Shown piece by piece: positions 35,176 through 47,464 of a stretch of 64,000 nucleotides of DNA. Positions within the stretch are counted from its first letter, which is position 1, and every line of letters begins with the position of its first letter. The stretch spans positions 1,674,001 through 1,738,000 of the forward strand of contig JAEQBH010000646.1 in assembly GCA_016808115.1 (NCBI GenBank), read 5' to 3'. The DNA is from Tetrastigma voinierianum (taxonomy: Eukaryota > Streptophyta > Magnoliopsida > Vitales > Vitaceae). Position numbers and translations under genes: made by a program. A model generated the notes under the pieces. That model saw only the letters and a list, made by a program, of their open reading frames with translations. It was not told the origin of the DNA and searched no databases.

Positions 35176-36480
35176 CTCCCATGGCATACCCAAGGTGATA
35201 GCTTCTTCCGACGAGCAACTCTTTCTCCGGGTTCATTACCCATGGTGGCGCCGACATTGTTAACTACCTAGTAATCAAGCCAAATTCCAAATTAATGGAC
35301 TTCTCAAATTAAAAAGAAATTTTGACAGATATTAAGAAATACTATTTTGATGTGATCCGTATCTATTTAAATACCGCCCGTATCAAATAATGAGAAGATG
35401 TACCCAGCGACGAAAGTGTGAGGATTTTAACTTTTCGCCATTCAACTCGCTGAGATATTCTCGTCAAAAACGGCATGTTTTGCAAGCTGGGTTTTATTGG
35501 CCCACTCTATTTAAAGATTGTTTTGATTTCTGCAAAACTGTGCTCAATGCCAAAGAACTAGGAGGGGTCATTAAAACTAAACATGATGCCTCTACCCCAC
35601 CTCTAATTATTGAAATTTCGATCGCTGTGGCATCGACTCATGGGCCTTTTTCCCCTTCTTGTGGCTATTTTTACATCTTATTATCTGACTACGTGTCTAA
35701 TGGGTTGAGGCACTCTAACGAGAACCAATGACCATAAGGTTGTTTTGAAATTTATAATAACATATTTTCTCGTTTGGAACTCCTCTAATTATTAGCTATA
35801 TGACTCCACTTTTGCAATTGGATCTTTGAAAATCTGTTAAAAATATGAAGTCACCCATAAAGTATCAACTGCCATCCCAGCTGCACTCAATGGTCAAGCC
35901 GAGCTAGCTAATAGGGATAAACACATTTAGAAAAGACGGTTGCCCCGAATAGAAAGATCGGGTCACTCCGTCTTACCGATGCCTCAGCCTACCACGCTCT
36001 TAAAACTGTTCTGGTATGTCTCCCTATAGGCTAGTTTATGGCAAGGCTTGCCATTTGGCCGCAGAGATGGAACACCGCCATCGGGCTATTCGAACTTTTA
36101 ATTTCGATCTAACTCCAAGGTGTAAGCAAGACTTAGTCAGTAGCCTAAATGAACTTGAAGAACTGAGAGTCGATGAAAGCTCCGGTTAAGGAGCGGCCTG
36201 CTATTCCATGACAAATCTATTGCCAGGAAAACTTTCGAACCCAATCGAAGGTACTCGCCATACGCCCCGACATTGCATCTATTCCCGAAAGCCCGCTCCC
36301 GCTGATCGGCCCATTCATCGTTAGTAGTTTATCCTCATGAGCCGTGATTCGAAAATCCTGATAATCGGGAAAATCCTTCCAAAGGAATGGCCGCCTCGAA
36401 CCATTCCTGAGCATTTCAATCCTCAAGAGCACAAATAAGATTTGGTAGATCCGCTCTACCAAGCCTCCTTCCAAGTAACC
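35176..36480 (+). pseudogene. Athila integrase relic
   Basis: AGFYWPTLFKDCFDFCKT (35,487-35,540) is the zinc-binding end (GFYWPT-F-DA--FC--C, second cysteine pair damaged). GPFSPSCGYFYILL (35,646-35,690) and DYVSNGL mark the first catalytic region; the VDYVSKW Trp is lost. NGQAELANRDK-like (35,893-35,925) holds the last catalytic Glu. YGKACHLAAEMEHRH-like sequence (36,035-36,080) and LNELEEL (36,150-36,170) are the C-terminal part. Frames shift repeatedly. Confidence 0.8.
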
Positions 36481-37350
36481 CTTCATTCTCCATTATTGTA
36501 TATAGTTTTGATTTATTTTTGTTCGTTTTCTATTTTTATTGTTTTTACTCATTTGCTTTTCAATAAAATAGAAAATAAAAAATCGTGGGGTCTTGTTTCA
36601 CCCGCCTCCAATTCTCGCTGTGGGGGCACTAGTTTCTATGCATATCGAGGACAATGCTTACTTCGTCATGGGGGTAGGCGACACCGGTTGAACGTAACTA
36701 TGCAGCCATATATGTTCAAGTGGGTCAAATTCTTTTTCGAACATGCCTCTTTTGAGTATTATGTTTCACCCGCAATGTATATACCCGCATGATTTTTAAT
36801 TCACTTCTACATCATCTTATTGCAATGTACATTCTTAACAAGCATACACAAATAAGCTTTGTGTCTTCTCAGGAATTGTCCCTCAGGCATTCTACCTTAC
36901 TGCCCACTCAAACCACAGACTTATGGTCAAGTTTTCTTCGATCTAACCTATTATTGCTCCTAATTGTGCATCACTTTAACTGGTCATGTTAACTTCATGC
37001 ATCCTAGTCTTTATGGAACATCTTGCATAATCGGGAAATGATTAGAGGCCATTATTTCTCAGATAACAATTGTGGATTCGTAGCGGTCTCATCCTTGTAA
37101 ATTCCATTTTTGAGCTTAAAGTTGTCAAGTTTATTCAACTCTTAGGAACTTGATTTGTGGAACAAAGAGTGGGATCTTATGGGAGAGATTGAAGGTATCC
37201 TAAGAATGAATTACAAAGTGACTAAGTCTACGAATGCGCCTACTGTGGAATTCCAACAAGAGAAAAAGTGAACATGCAAGAAACCCGGATGAAAGGCAGC
37301 TGGAAAGGTCAAAATGCATAGTGGCAATGGCCAGCTTCCAAAGTGAAAAA

Positions 37351-37407
<57 letters not shown>

Positions 37408-39723
37408 AAAAAAATCGCTTAGAATAAGTGTACCTAAGACAACTTAAATGTGTACCCTGCACAACTTGCTCAAAAACAAAGTAGTTATTTAATGTGTACC
37501 TAAGACAACTTAAACGCACGGCACAACTTATTCAAAAGTGGGCAATGGTGAAATTGTACCGGTACATCACTAATGTGTGTTCCCAGACACCCTATCGGAT
37601 TTGGGCGTAAAGGGTCTTTAATCAAAAGAAAAATTTGGCGCTTCACATTCCAAATGTTTTGACACCCACGCCTAAGCCCCCAGCCGCTTGCTCTCTCACA
37701 CTGCCGCCTCCGAGCTCGATTGATCCGCCAGTGGTTTCCATTGTCCACTCATTGTTGTCCGCAAATAATTACTTAAGTGCAGGCCCCTACAACTCCTTAT
37801 TAGCATTGTTGGTTTCCTCTTGGTTACACATGGAGTTGTTTTGTTGACGGTTGGTAGTATTTTGTGCTTGGTGGTAAGTTTCGCCGTCGCACGGGGCGTG
37901 AGCACAAGATCCGATGTGCACACAGCCCAAAGGTCGCTCGAGACGTGCTTCGGATCCGATGATATATCCGCTCATCCGGGGGGCTGCTATTGCTGTCATT
38001 TTCATTTCCTATGGCGCTGCTCTAAGAATATCTGAAAGGAAGGCATCCATTCCGCTTATGGGACAAGCGCTGAAGAAGAAAATCACGCCTCTCAACCAAA
38101 GGGAAATGGAAGGAAAACGAATCGCGATCCTCTTCTGAAAGTGAGGAATTATCCGACAGTGACAATGATGAAGAGATAGAAGCGATGTTTGCGGAAGACC
38201 CAGCCACCAAGAAAATGGGCCCTACAATTGCAAATAGGGGTTTCCATCATGAGAGGGGTAAGCAATCGAGACGTTTTATATTCTCATCCCATCGTGGGGA
38301 TTATCCAGTGAAACGTATCATGCATTGCAAGCACACCGGTTCGCTGATACTTACCTTCGCAGTTCGGGAGTTTTACACCAACCTCGAAGGAAAATCGTGC
38401 TTGAAACCGCATTGGAGACTTTTATGATGGAAAAGCGCCGTGTCACCGACTGACAATAAGACGCCTCTACATTATATTCGCCCGATGCTTCGACCACCAT
38501 ATCCACTCGCATATTATCGACTCGGCGCCCGCTTTGTTCATCGAGGCTATGTGCACCCACCCCGTGCCCATGAGTGGATTTGTGAAAAAAGAATTCATTC
38601 CTGGAAAGCTCAAACCGGAATACGCCTTGATGAACTAGATCATTCACAATCAAATTAGGCCGAAGGGTAATGAAAAGTCCCTGCCCAAGAATGATTTAGT
38701 TTTCAGACGAGGTTATGACTGGTCATTGATCGCGTGCATTAGTCATATGGTGCGCAATGAGGATTTCTTACAATATTCGCTGCGGTAAGCCAAGATATTC
38801 CTTTCCCTTCACTGTGACTAGTATTGTAGAAGAAGTGACGAGGGGAAATGTGCTAAAGAAAAGAGGTTGTTACCTAAAGGCCGGGGCCGATCACAAATAA
38901 GACTGAGGTTAAGAGGCGAAAAGATTCCACTAGACCACGCTGTACCGCTGCCTTCATATCTTCCCGATCACAATCATCCACAAACGAAGACTACTGAGTA
39001 CACGCTATCAAGAGGATGGAGTATGATAAAGGATGGTTCAAGTGCATTCCTTGTGGAAGCAAAAGTGTACCGGATCGACGCCTTCGAGGCTTTTTCTGAG
39101 AGTCAAGACATTTTTCAGTGAGCCGACGACATGGGATGCTACGCTCCGCATTTAGAGGAGATTCTCAAGAATTTAGATGACTGCAGGACGAGGATGCATT
39201 CCTTCACAGAGATGAGATGATCGCACAGCTATTTAGGTTGCACTAGAGCGGTGTCAAGTAACCCAGTGCACCCGTACCTACAAGTCATGCCAACACCCAT
39301 TTTGGATCTTTTACCTTTCTTTCATCACTTACCATTGCCATATATAAATCACTATTGGGCGACCTCTTTGATTTCGGGGCTATATGTTTGTTGCTCTTCG
39401 ACATTACATAGTGCTACAGGTTCATGTTATATGCAGATTGCTTATCATATATCACGTTTCATTTATTGTATCACTACAGATGACTACCTTACATTTCAGT
39501 ATTATAATCTTCATTTGAATAACCACTTTGTGTTAGCCTCGTTATAATGTTCATTGTGTAAGAATGTGGTCATTTAAACGAATATGATGGTGCATACTAA
39601 GTGTGGGTGAAATATTTATTCCAAGATTGCATTTCAGATTCTCGACCGCACTAAGCGCCTTGTGGAGATTCATACCTAGTGGGTAGTTCATCTAAATTTC
39701 ATAGACTAGCAAGATGCAGTCAG
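36481..39723 (+). other. Athila 3' interior, possible second ORF zone
   Basis: Long region between integrase and the right LTR. 37,340-37,413 is a poly(A)-(TA)n-poly(A) low-complexity run. 37,425-37,580 carries GTGTACCTAAGACAACTTAA repeats and a GTACCGGTAC palindrome also found in the LTR. 38,185-39,120 has open stretches rich in Arg/His; AVREFYTNLEGKS (38,355-38,395) recalls the V-EFY-NL motif of the second, env-like or mobile-domain ORF of Athila elements. That assignment is weak. No signal peptide or membrane segment can be supported. Confidence 0.45.
37340..37413. repeat. A-tract/(TA)n/A-tract microsatellite
   Basis: About 24 A residues, then about 15 TA repeats, then 12 A residues, inside the Athila 3' interior. 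Confidence 0.95.
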
Positions 39724-41139
39724 TGGATGAATACATTTGAGCACAATAATTATAAGAGAATTTAGCACATCTAAATCACAATTTACCCACATTTGGCAAT
39801 GAGGATAGGTACTTTTAATTTCTTCTATGTTTTAATTCTGTGCAGTGTCTTCTGTGTTTAAAACGTAAGTATACAAGGATGTATGTCCGGGAAGCCAATA
39901 TGAAGCACTACTGACAAGTCGGCGAACAATCGACGGAGTCTCGAACTCGACAATACAAGGAAAGCACTGTGAGATTAAGTGTACCGCAGACATCATTCAT
40001 GTGTACTGTGACACCTTGCATAAAAGTGGCAAGGCACATTGTACGGCATAACACAAATGTGTACTCCAGACACATAAAAAGCGTAAAATTGACAAATAGA
40101 AATTGTACCTAAGACATCACTAATGTGTACCCCAAGACATCTCCGTATGGAAATCTTCATGATTTTGTCCAGAACTCGATCTCACGAGGGCACTTCATGC
40201 CAACAAACCAAAATGGGAAAATCACATCGAAGGGGTATAAAAGCAAGTAGAGGTGTCAGCACAGGCGCTTTTGACTTCTGTATTTAGGGTTTTGAAAGTA
40301 AAGAGTTTTTTCTCCATTTTGAGTTGAAGTGCAGATCCGCATCTAAGAGTTCTTCTATCGAAGCTTTATATTCAAGCAATCTTCACAGTAAATAATTATC
40401 TTTTGTTTTAAATCCTAACATCTCACATTCGTTGCCTCCCGCTTTACAAGTGAATTTACTTCAAAAGGTACTGCTTATGATTTAACGCTTCTTAATTATA
40501 ATTGTTTTTGTAAGTTTTATGGAGTTCTAACTCCTACTCATTGAACTACTGGGAAACTCACCCCGATTAAGGTATAGTCCCTCAATTCCTCTTGATCTTC
40601 AATGATCAGGTAATATTAATCACTCTGTGCAAAAGCTGTGTAAACTTAGTTGGGAGATATATTCTGACAACGTGTTAACAGATATCCGTGATACCGCCAC
40701 AGGCTTGATCATGAATGCAAGCCAAGGGTTCAGACACTGAGAATAAGTGTTTAGTATTACTCGATCATCTCTATTTTCCAAAGGAGTATTTAAAGATAAA
40801 TCCTCCATCAAAGACCATTTATCAATGGTTCCTGCATGAGTTTCTATAAATAAGAGGTGGGACTTACATGATCGATGCGAGTGGAACTTAAAATCCTGCA
40901 ATCGTCTTTTCTATTTTAAAAAACAAGCCAAACCAATCAACCGGCAACCATCCAATAACCACAACACAACCTTTACAATTCTCTTTTAAATCATACCCTT
41001 AGTGGAGAATAGCCCCGCTGGTCGATAAAATTAATCACTCCTTGGAGATGACCGTGGATTCTTACAAAGATTACAATGCTAGACAACTGTAATTCCTACG
41101 CTTGGGAATAGAATTCGGCACACGAATAAGGACGAAGCA
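39724..41139 (+). repeat. Athila right LTR
   Basis: Starts TGGATGAATACATTTGAGCAC and ends GAATAAGGACGAAGCA. Same length and order as the left LTR. The two agree closely over long blocks, but short patches around GTACC/CCGG sites are rearranged. Confidence 0.92.
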
Positions 41140-41858
41140 ATAAGGAATGTCGAGGCAACTTATCAAATGTTGGTAACTAAGATATTCCGACCACTGTTAG
41201 GAGAAACCATGAAGTTCTATATCGATGATATGCTTGTAAAGTCCGTATGCCACCACAATTCAAGCATCTATAAGAAGCCTCGGTTATCGCGATAGTATAA
41301 CATGAAACTCAACCCTTGTAAAATGTGCTGTCACGCAAATTTGTGCTTTATGGTGACCGAGAGAGGGATAGGTACAAACTTGGTCTAACCCAAAGCCATA
41401 ATGGATTCTGATTCACCCTAAAGGAGTATGATTGACCGACCAGCCGACTAGCGTACCGCCATGTTCATATCTCTGCTTCATAGATCGTTGAAAACCTTTA
41501 TCACTCTAAGGAGAGCAAAAAAGGGCCAGTTGGAATGAGGAATGTGATTAAGCTTTCATGGTGATAAAACAATATCGATCAGAATCCCAAGCAATCTTAG
41601 CTAGCCCGTATGTGTGATACACTTCTATCTTTTTACCTAGCTAAGCCTAAAAAGTCTCAATAAGTCTAGCTTTATAAAGAAGATGAAACAAAAACAAAGA
41701 CCAATATTCTTCATAAGAAAACTTCATTCGAGGCGTAACTTGGTATACTCAGGTCGAATGCTCATGATCGCCCTTAGTGTGGCGTGGCAGCAAGAAGCTC
41801 ACCTCATTTCCAAGCACACTCTGTTTTACGTGCTAACAATCTCCTTATAGTTAATTAT
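41140..41858 (+). pseudogene. Tat reverse transcriptase, second half, and RNase H start
   Basis: Resumes RT right after the duplicated ATAAG: NVEATYQMLVTKIFRPLLG (41,146-41,200), then the intact catalytic block MKFYIDDMLVKS (41,209-41,245). YNMKLNPCKMC follows (41,297-41,330) with the thumb-like MVTERGIGTN (41,350-41,380). The RNase H/connection region follows with RPIFF and KHTLFYVLTI near 41,810-41,845, where a long LTR begins. The YIDD motif is intact even though flanking frames are broken. Confidence 0.85.
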
Positions 41859-44800
41859 TGTGGCCGCCCTTCGTAATACACTTTTATAAAATTTGTGTTA
41901 ATTTTACTATATATTCCGTATGAATTGAATAAACTTAACAGAGAAATTATAAATTGTTAAATAGTGAAATGTGAATGAATATGGAGCATATGATTAAATA
42001 TTATATATGTAATGAGAAATTGATCAACCAAATTAAACCCAAGTGAAAAGGGCAAATTTAGAATTTTTAAAATGAGGACCTAAGGGTCAGTGAATAGAAT
42101 AAGCTTTAAATGTTGTGCTGAATTAAATGATAAAATGAAAGTGAAATTAAGATCAAAAGGAGAAAAAATGAGAAAATGGAATTTGTGTGTAAGCCAAACA
42201 TGACCTTACACTCCTAAAATGGAATAAGTCCAAATGTTGTCTTAGAAGATACATTTGCGCAATCAAGCAAAATGTGTTTGAGAGCAAAGTGAGAGAGAAA
42301 AGTTGTAGCATGAAAAGAAGGTGAGAAGATCAAGATTGTTGGTGTGATTTCTTCCCATTTCTTGCTTCATGATCACATCCAGGTGAAGAAGATTCAAAGA
42401 TCAAGGTAAGAACCAAACCCCAGACTTCTTAAACAGATGTCTGAATAGAAACTTAATCCATCCATGGCCTGCCTCATGGTTGGCTTAGATGATATTGGGA
42501 ATGCCTGGGAGCGATTTCTAGAGTTTCTTGGATTTTCAAAGTGTTTTTTTGAGAAAAATCTAAAAAGGAAAACCGTAAAACTGGCAAACTGCTTCTACGC
42601 TCAGAAGGATGCCTCGTCATGGCGAAGCCGAGGGGCCAAAAATGGCACCTCTGCACATGGTGTAGTTTGCTGGTAATCACAGATAGAAACTGTCACAAAG
42701 TGAGAAAAATTTTGATTTTGTTTTGAATAATTTCGCATTCGTGACACCGATATTAAGGACCCTAATAAATGATTAATGGGGGTTCAAATAAGGATAAACG
42801 AATATTCATTTCACTTCTACAGTTCGTCATGCTGATTACGACTATGCTATTTCTAACCCTCGTGATTGGGTGTGCTCTAGCACTTTTATAAAATGGAATG
42901 TTTAATTAACCTAATTGCACACTAAGGTCCCTTACTATTCTACTGATCGCATTTTGTGGCTAATTTTGTAGTTTTTGCAAGCTATTTATGCCAAATTGTT
43001 GAGTCGATCCAAGCACGAAGAATTCGAGTCGAACTTAGCATTGCAAATCAGAAACCAGAAGGAAAGAAGAGTAGAAAATGCAAGGAAATTGGGTCACTAC
43101 AGGAATTTTACAGGGTTGCGAAAATTTCGCAACCTGTAGAATTTCGCAGGTTGCGAAATTTGCCTCCTGCCACTGTTCACCTTTCATGCCACTGTTCACC
43201 TTTCCTGCTTTTTGACGTTTTGACCATTTTTGTGATTTTTCCCCATTTACCCTTCATGTATAATGGGTATTTAGATGTTTTCATTATTTTGCCTATTCTC
43301 GAGCACTATAAGCCTCGGGATTAGCTCAGAGGGATTCTTTTTGGCTCATTAATACCGAAGGGAACCTTTCGTACAGCTCTGTTTCTTTTCTTTTTCCTTC
43401 ACTTTCTTTCATTTTCTCTCCTTTCTCACTAGCCAAACACCCCGAGGATGGAGTAACTCGAGGATGAGCGGCTAAAAACCCTTTCCTCCTCATGGAAGGC
43501 GTGCCGTGATCTTGGTGCCATGGAGGGTTTCATGTTTCTGGGCCGTGAGGTACTCACCGGCGCGAGGTTCCTTTGAACCCTTAGGTTTAGATCTCCTTTA
43601 GATTCAAATTGAACGACCCGTATTTGGTATCTAGGTCTGATGCTTATTGCTAGATCCACTGAGATTCATTAGCTCTCATTAATCATTGTGCGTGAGTCAA
43701 GGAGAATGTGTCACCGTCAGAAGACCACTGATGCTCAATGAATACCATTTTTCAAAGGATAGTTATTAAGGGTTAGGTTTTATAGCTAAATGAAGAACCG
43801 GTTCGGGAGATGACTATAGGTCATCCTCCCTAATGCGAGGAAAAGACCTTGGAAACCCTTAGTTACCATTAGGAACTACACCAAGTAGCCTGATACTTTA
43901 AGGAGATTTCTTTTTTTATTTTTCTTCAGTTTATTTTCAGTTTGCAACCATTACAACCCACTGTTTTCATCAAACCTTAAAATCCAAATTGAATTCACCA
44001 AATTGAACCTCACTGTAAGTCATTTGTGTGAAGAAAACACATCCCTATGTTCGACCATAGAGCCACTATATTACAGTATCTATGCTACGATAGTAGGAGG
44101 AATTTAGGTTATAAATTTTGTTAATTCCGGATACCTACCGCACACTTAATCGTGCAAGACTCAAGATTCAACCTAAACCGTTAATCAAGATGAATTTGTC
44201 ATCTCACTAAAATGTATAATACCTGTTTATCCACTAAGAGTGGCGTGATTGTTATCGACTAGACGTGAGACTTCACTCTAACCTAGGACCAGATCAAGGG
44301 AAGGAAATGAGAGCCTATTAACTTTGCCGTTTCACCGACCCTATCCTTATTTCCTATGTTTTATAGTATACCAAATAAATCTGAAATGATTATATGGAAT
44401 GAGTATATCTTTGAAATGATATTACGAAAGTGCATATGGATTTGAAAATGTGATATTTGAAATGTCTAACAATTAATTGCATGTGAGTGATTAATTGAGT
44501 TGCAAACGAATTGGTCAATTATTGACATCTTGAATTGAATCGATATACCGAACGACCAACATGGCGGGATTCACCAACTGAATCCATCATGAAGGCAACC
44601 CGAAATTGTCCAATGTCCCACTTGGTGGGATGCACCAATCGGCATCCGTCATGATGACGTATTGCATTTTAAATGACCACATGTCGGGGTGCACCAATCT
44701 ATATTCGGCATGATGGGAGACCGAAATTGTTAAATGTGTAAGCACATTACCAAAGGATAAAAAAAGACGGGATTCACCGAACGGAATCCATCATGAATGT

Positions 44801-45586
44801 GAATTGTATAGACAAAGTGAAATAACAAACTTTGATGAGTATAAATGGAATTTTGTAAACTAAATACATCCTTGCGAGTATATGTTTGAATCTCATGATT
44901 TGATTTAAGACTGAAAGCATGTGAAAATGCATATTTTGATATGACCAATGATTTGTAAAGTGAAAGCATGTGAAAGTGAATAAACATGAGTATAGTTTGA
45001 TATAAAAGACATGGTTTTTATGTTAAATGCATGTCATGTTAAAATAAAAATTGGAATAGGTATAGAACCACTAAGCATGAAAATGCTTAGCGTGTAGTTT
45101 TTATCGATGCACCGAGCTTGAGTAGCGAGGAAAAGACAAGATCAAGAAGTCACGAGTCTGTTGAAAGTTACGGCGTTTAAGTATATACCTCGTCATATGC
45201 ATATCATGTCTTTTTAGGCATGCGACATTTTGTGAACAAAAGTTAAACTACGAACTATTGTTTTTGTATATCATTTTGTAAGGCATGATACACCATTTTG
45301 TAAATGGTGTATAAGAGTAAATGTTTATGGACCTACCATTTTGAAAATGTACGTAGTGAAAACCTAAGCAAATGACATAAATAAATGTTTGGATAAGATA
45401 AATGAAAACGGTCAAAGTAAATCGGGATCCGGTTCAGATCCGCCATTTCAGGTTTGGCCAGGGATTCGGGTAGCGACACTTTTTAAAAAGAAAACAAATA
45501 AATAAAAAGTAAATAAAAAGAATTAAACGAGCATCCCGAAACCGGTTCGGATTAGCCAATCGGTCGGTTGCAGGAAGAGTGTTACA
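41859..45586 (+). mobile_element. Gypsy solo LTR (3.7 kb) inside Tat RNase H
   Basis: Starts TGTGGCCGCCC and ends AGAGTGTTACA, and interrupts Tat sequence that resumes as a GEDCR-AIGLSEF relic at about 45,610. No coding sequence. It carries paired hairpins at 43,111-43,160 and a run of hairpin units at 44,566-44,789. 45,060-45,095 (GAACCACTAAGCATGAAAAT) matches the opposite strand of 62,400-62,470. TTAAATGATTAAT-GGTTCAAATAAG at 42,760-42,795 also resembles 59,370-59,400, linking it to the LTR at 58-61 kb. No clear target duplication. Boundaries are inferred from where Tat coding sequence stops and resumes. Confidence 0.65.
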
Positions 45587-46320
45587 ACTCCCCATACATA
45601 AGCCCAGGCCTATCGGGGAGGATTGTCGATGAGCAATTGGGCTAAGTGAATTTAGTGATAATTTAAACCTCGCTTGACATTAAAGCGGATATTAATGAGA
45701 CTTTTAGTAGAAATTCCCAGCCAAGAAACGGACCAGATACTTGGCTGGCTAGTGGATCCTTAATGTAGACCAGGCTTCGACAAGCGGGGGGCTGGGTGGG
45801 TTTACAACAAAGGCTAAGCTGGGAAAGATGGAAACCAGGCCATATGTTGAAACTTCTCCACGTAAAATGTGGATTGAATATGGAAACAATCCTAACCGTC
45901 GTGGCATAGCGTAAACATCTTCAGAAAAATCTAGCAGTCTGAAGTGACTCTCAATTGGTAGTAAGGCAAGTCGCGAGAGATACCAAAATCTGAGACCGGC
46001 GCACTGATCAAGTATGTATGTCTAGTTGGCTATGACCTAGAGGTTTTATGGCCAAGCTTGAGCATATCCCAAGGGGTTCGAATGAAGAATGGTCTGCTTT
46101 GGCGTGGTGCACCAATCCCTCTGACAAAGCGGTATTCCTCCTTTGTTTTATTACGGTCGACATCATCAATTGCTATCAACCAAGTAAACGAGATAGATGA
46201 AGCATTTTCTTCTTGGATGACTCCAATAGTATATTATTTGAGCTCGGGAGAACTACCAGATAACAGGATTGCAACCCATAAGATTCAAGTCCAAGCGGCT
46301 AGATTTTCCCTTGTGAATGG
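45587..46320 (+). pseudogene. Tat RNase H and integrase zinc region
   Basis: RNase H remains: SDSQLVVRQVA (45,940-45,975), containing the D of a DS-L-V-Q motif. Then FSSWMTPIVYYLSSGELPDN (46,207-46,266) and KIQVQAARFSLVNG (46,280-46,323) form the linker into integrase typical of Tat pol. A frame of 88 residues (46,058-46,324) covers the linker. The first RNase H aspartate region (45,700-45,790) is scrambled. Confidence 0.75.
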
Positions 46321-47410
46321 GTAATTATATAAATGGTCTCTAAACGGGTTGTATCTTAAGTGTCTCACCACTCAGTAGGGGTAGTATATATTGGCATAAA
46401 TCCATGAAGGAGAATGTGAGCTTGTCATGCGTGACGAACTTTGTCTCACGAGACCTATACACAAGGTTATTGTGGCTGGTGTGGGCGAGATGACCTCGTC
46501 GGGAGTCTGGTGCCAATGACAGGCTCCATCTTGGGGCTGGGGCAGATCGGCCGCCTCAAGCCCCTGGCCCTTTGCTCAATGGAGGATTGATATAGTTAGA
46601 TCGCTGCCTACCTCCCCAGCTTAGAAGAAGTTATTGTTGGTTACCACCGACTATTTCAGCAAATGGATAGAAGCTGAGGCCTTCACCTCCATCAAAGATA
46701 AAGATGTTGTCCAATTTGTGTGGAAGAATATCGTCTACTGATTTGGAATACCTTAGTCAATTATAACTGACAATGGGCCACAATTTGATAGCGGAGAATA
46801 CAAATTTTTTTTCCGTAAGTTGAAAATTAAAAACTTATATTGAACCCCATAGTACCCATAGAGTAATGGCCAGGCGGAAGCATCTAACAAAACTCTCTTG
46901 ACGGCTTTGAAAAAACGTCTAGTTTACATTCTGCTAAAGGAAAATGGGTAGATAAGCTACTAAGAGCCCTTCGGGCTTATAGAACAACCAACTGGAAGCT
47001 GATTAGAGTATCACCGTTCACCCTAACCTATGGGATGGAGGCCATAATTCCTACATAAATTGGGGTGCCTACACTTCGAACTGAAACTCCTGAAAAAGAA
47101 GCATAGCCAAAGACTTAGATATAACAGACGAACTCCATGAAGCTGCAGCCGTACGCATAGAATCGTACCAACAAAGAATTACAAAACTATATAATAGGCA
47201 TGTAAAACAGCGTGCATTCTGAGCCGAGGACCTAGTCTTGAGAAGGGTCTTTGAAAGCACGGTTGACCTAATAGTGACTAAATTCAGCCTAGAATTGGGA
47301 GGGCCATACATGATAGTAAAGTGGGGGTGTATCGGTCGTGCGCATTAAATAAGCTAGCGGGACACCGGTGCCTAGAATGTGAAATGTTATGCATCTTGAA
47401 GTATTATCAA
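46321..47410 (+). pseudogene. Tat integrase
   Basis: Nearly colinear with the family. WPFAQWRIDIV opens the core (first Asp, about 46,568-46,600), then VTTDYFSKWIEAEAF (46,639-46,683), SIITDNGPQFDSGEYKFF (second Asp, 46,756-46,810) and SNGQAEASNKTLLTALKK (Glu, 46,861-46,915). All three catalytic acidic residues can be read. The C-terminal part has MEAII at 47,036 and VFESTVD (47,249-47,270), ending near LKYYQ at 47,405. Stops stand where W, Q, R or S codons are expected (TAG, TGA), mostly single-base changes. It is the best-preserved Tat domain. Confidence 0.88.
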
Positions 47411-47464
47411 TAAAGTTTCTTTTTAAATATTTTCTTTGATTCTCGGAATCTTATCTGGCCGAGA

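Larger units (their letters stand above)
29297..41139 (+). mobile_element. Athila-type Ty3/gypsy element (11.8 kb)
   Basis: Complete in structure: LTRs of 1.40 and 1.42 kb, the Athila primer site TGGCGCCGTTGCCGGGGA (30,700-30,717), gag, protease, RT, RNase H, integrase, and a long 3' region before the right LTR. An exact 5-bp target duplication ATAAG lies at 29,292-29,296 and 41,140-41,144. It splits the RT of the Tat element between PFSIR and NVEATYQ. All coding parts are broken, so it is inactive. Plus orientation throughout. Confidence 0.93.

Noticed and set aside
38185..39120. Envelope protein of the Athila element
   Set aside because: Some Athila elements carry an env-like second ORF, but I see no signal peptide, membrane segment or convincing motif here, so no gene is called.
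42956..43324. 122-residue plus-strand frame
   Set aside because: Lies in the solo LTR and reads through the hairpin pair at 43,111-43,160. No similarity to a known protein.
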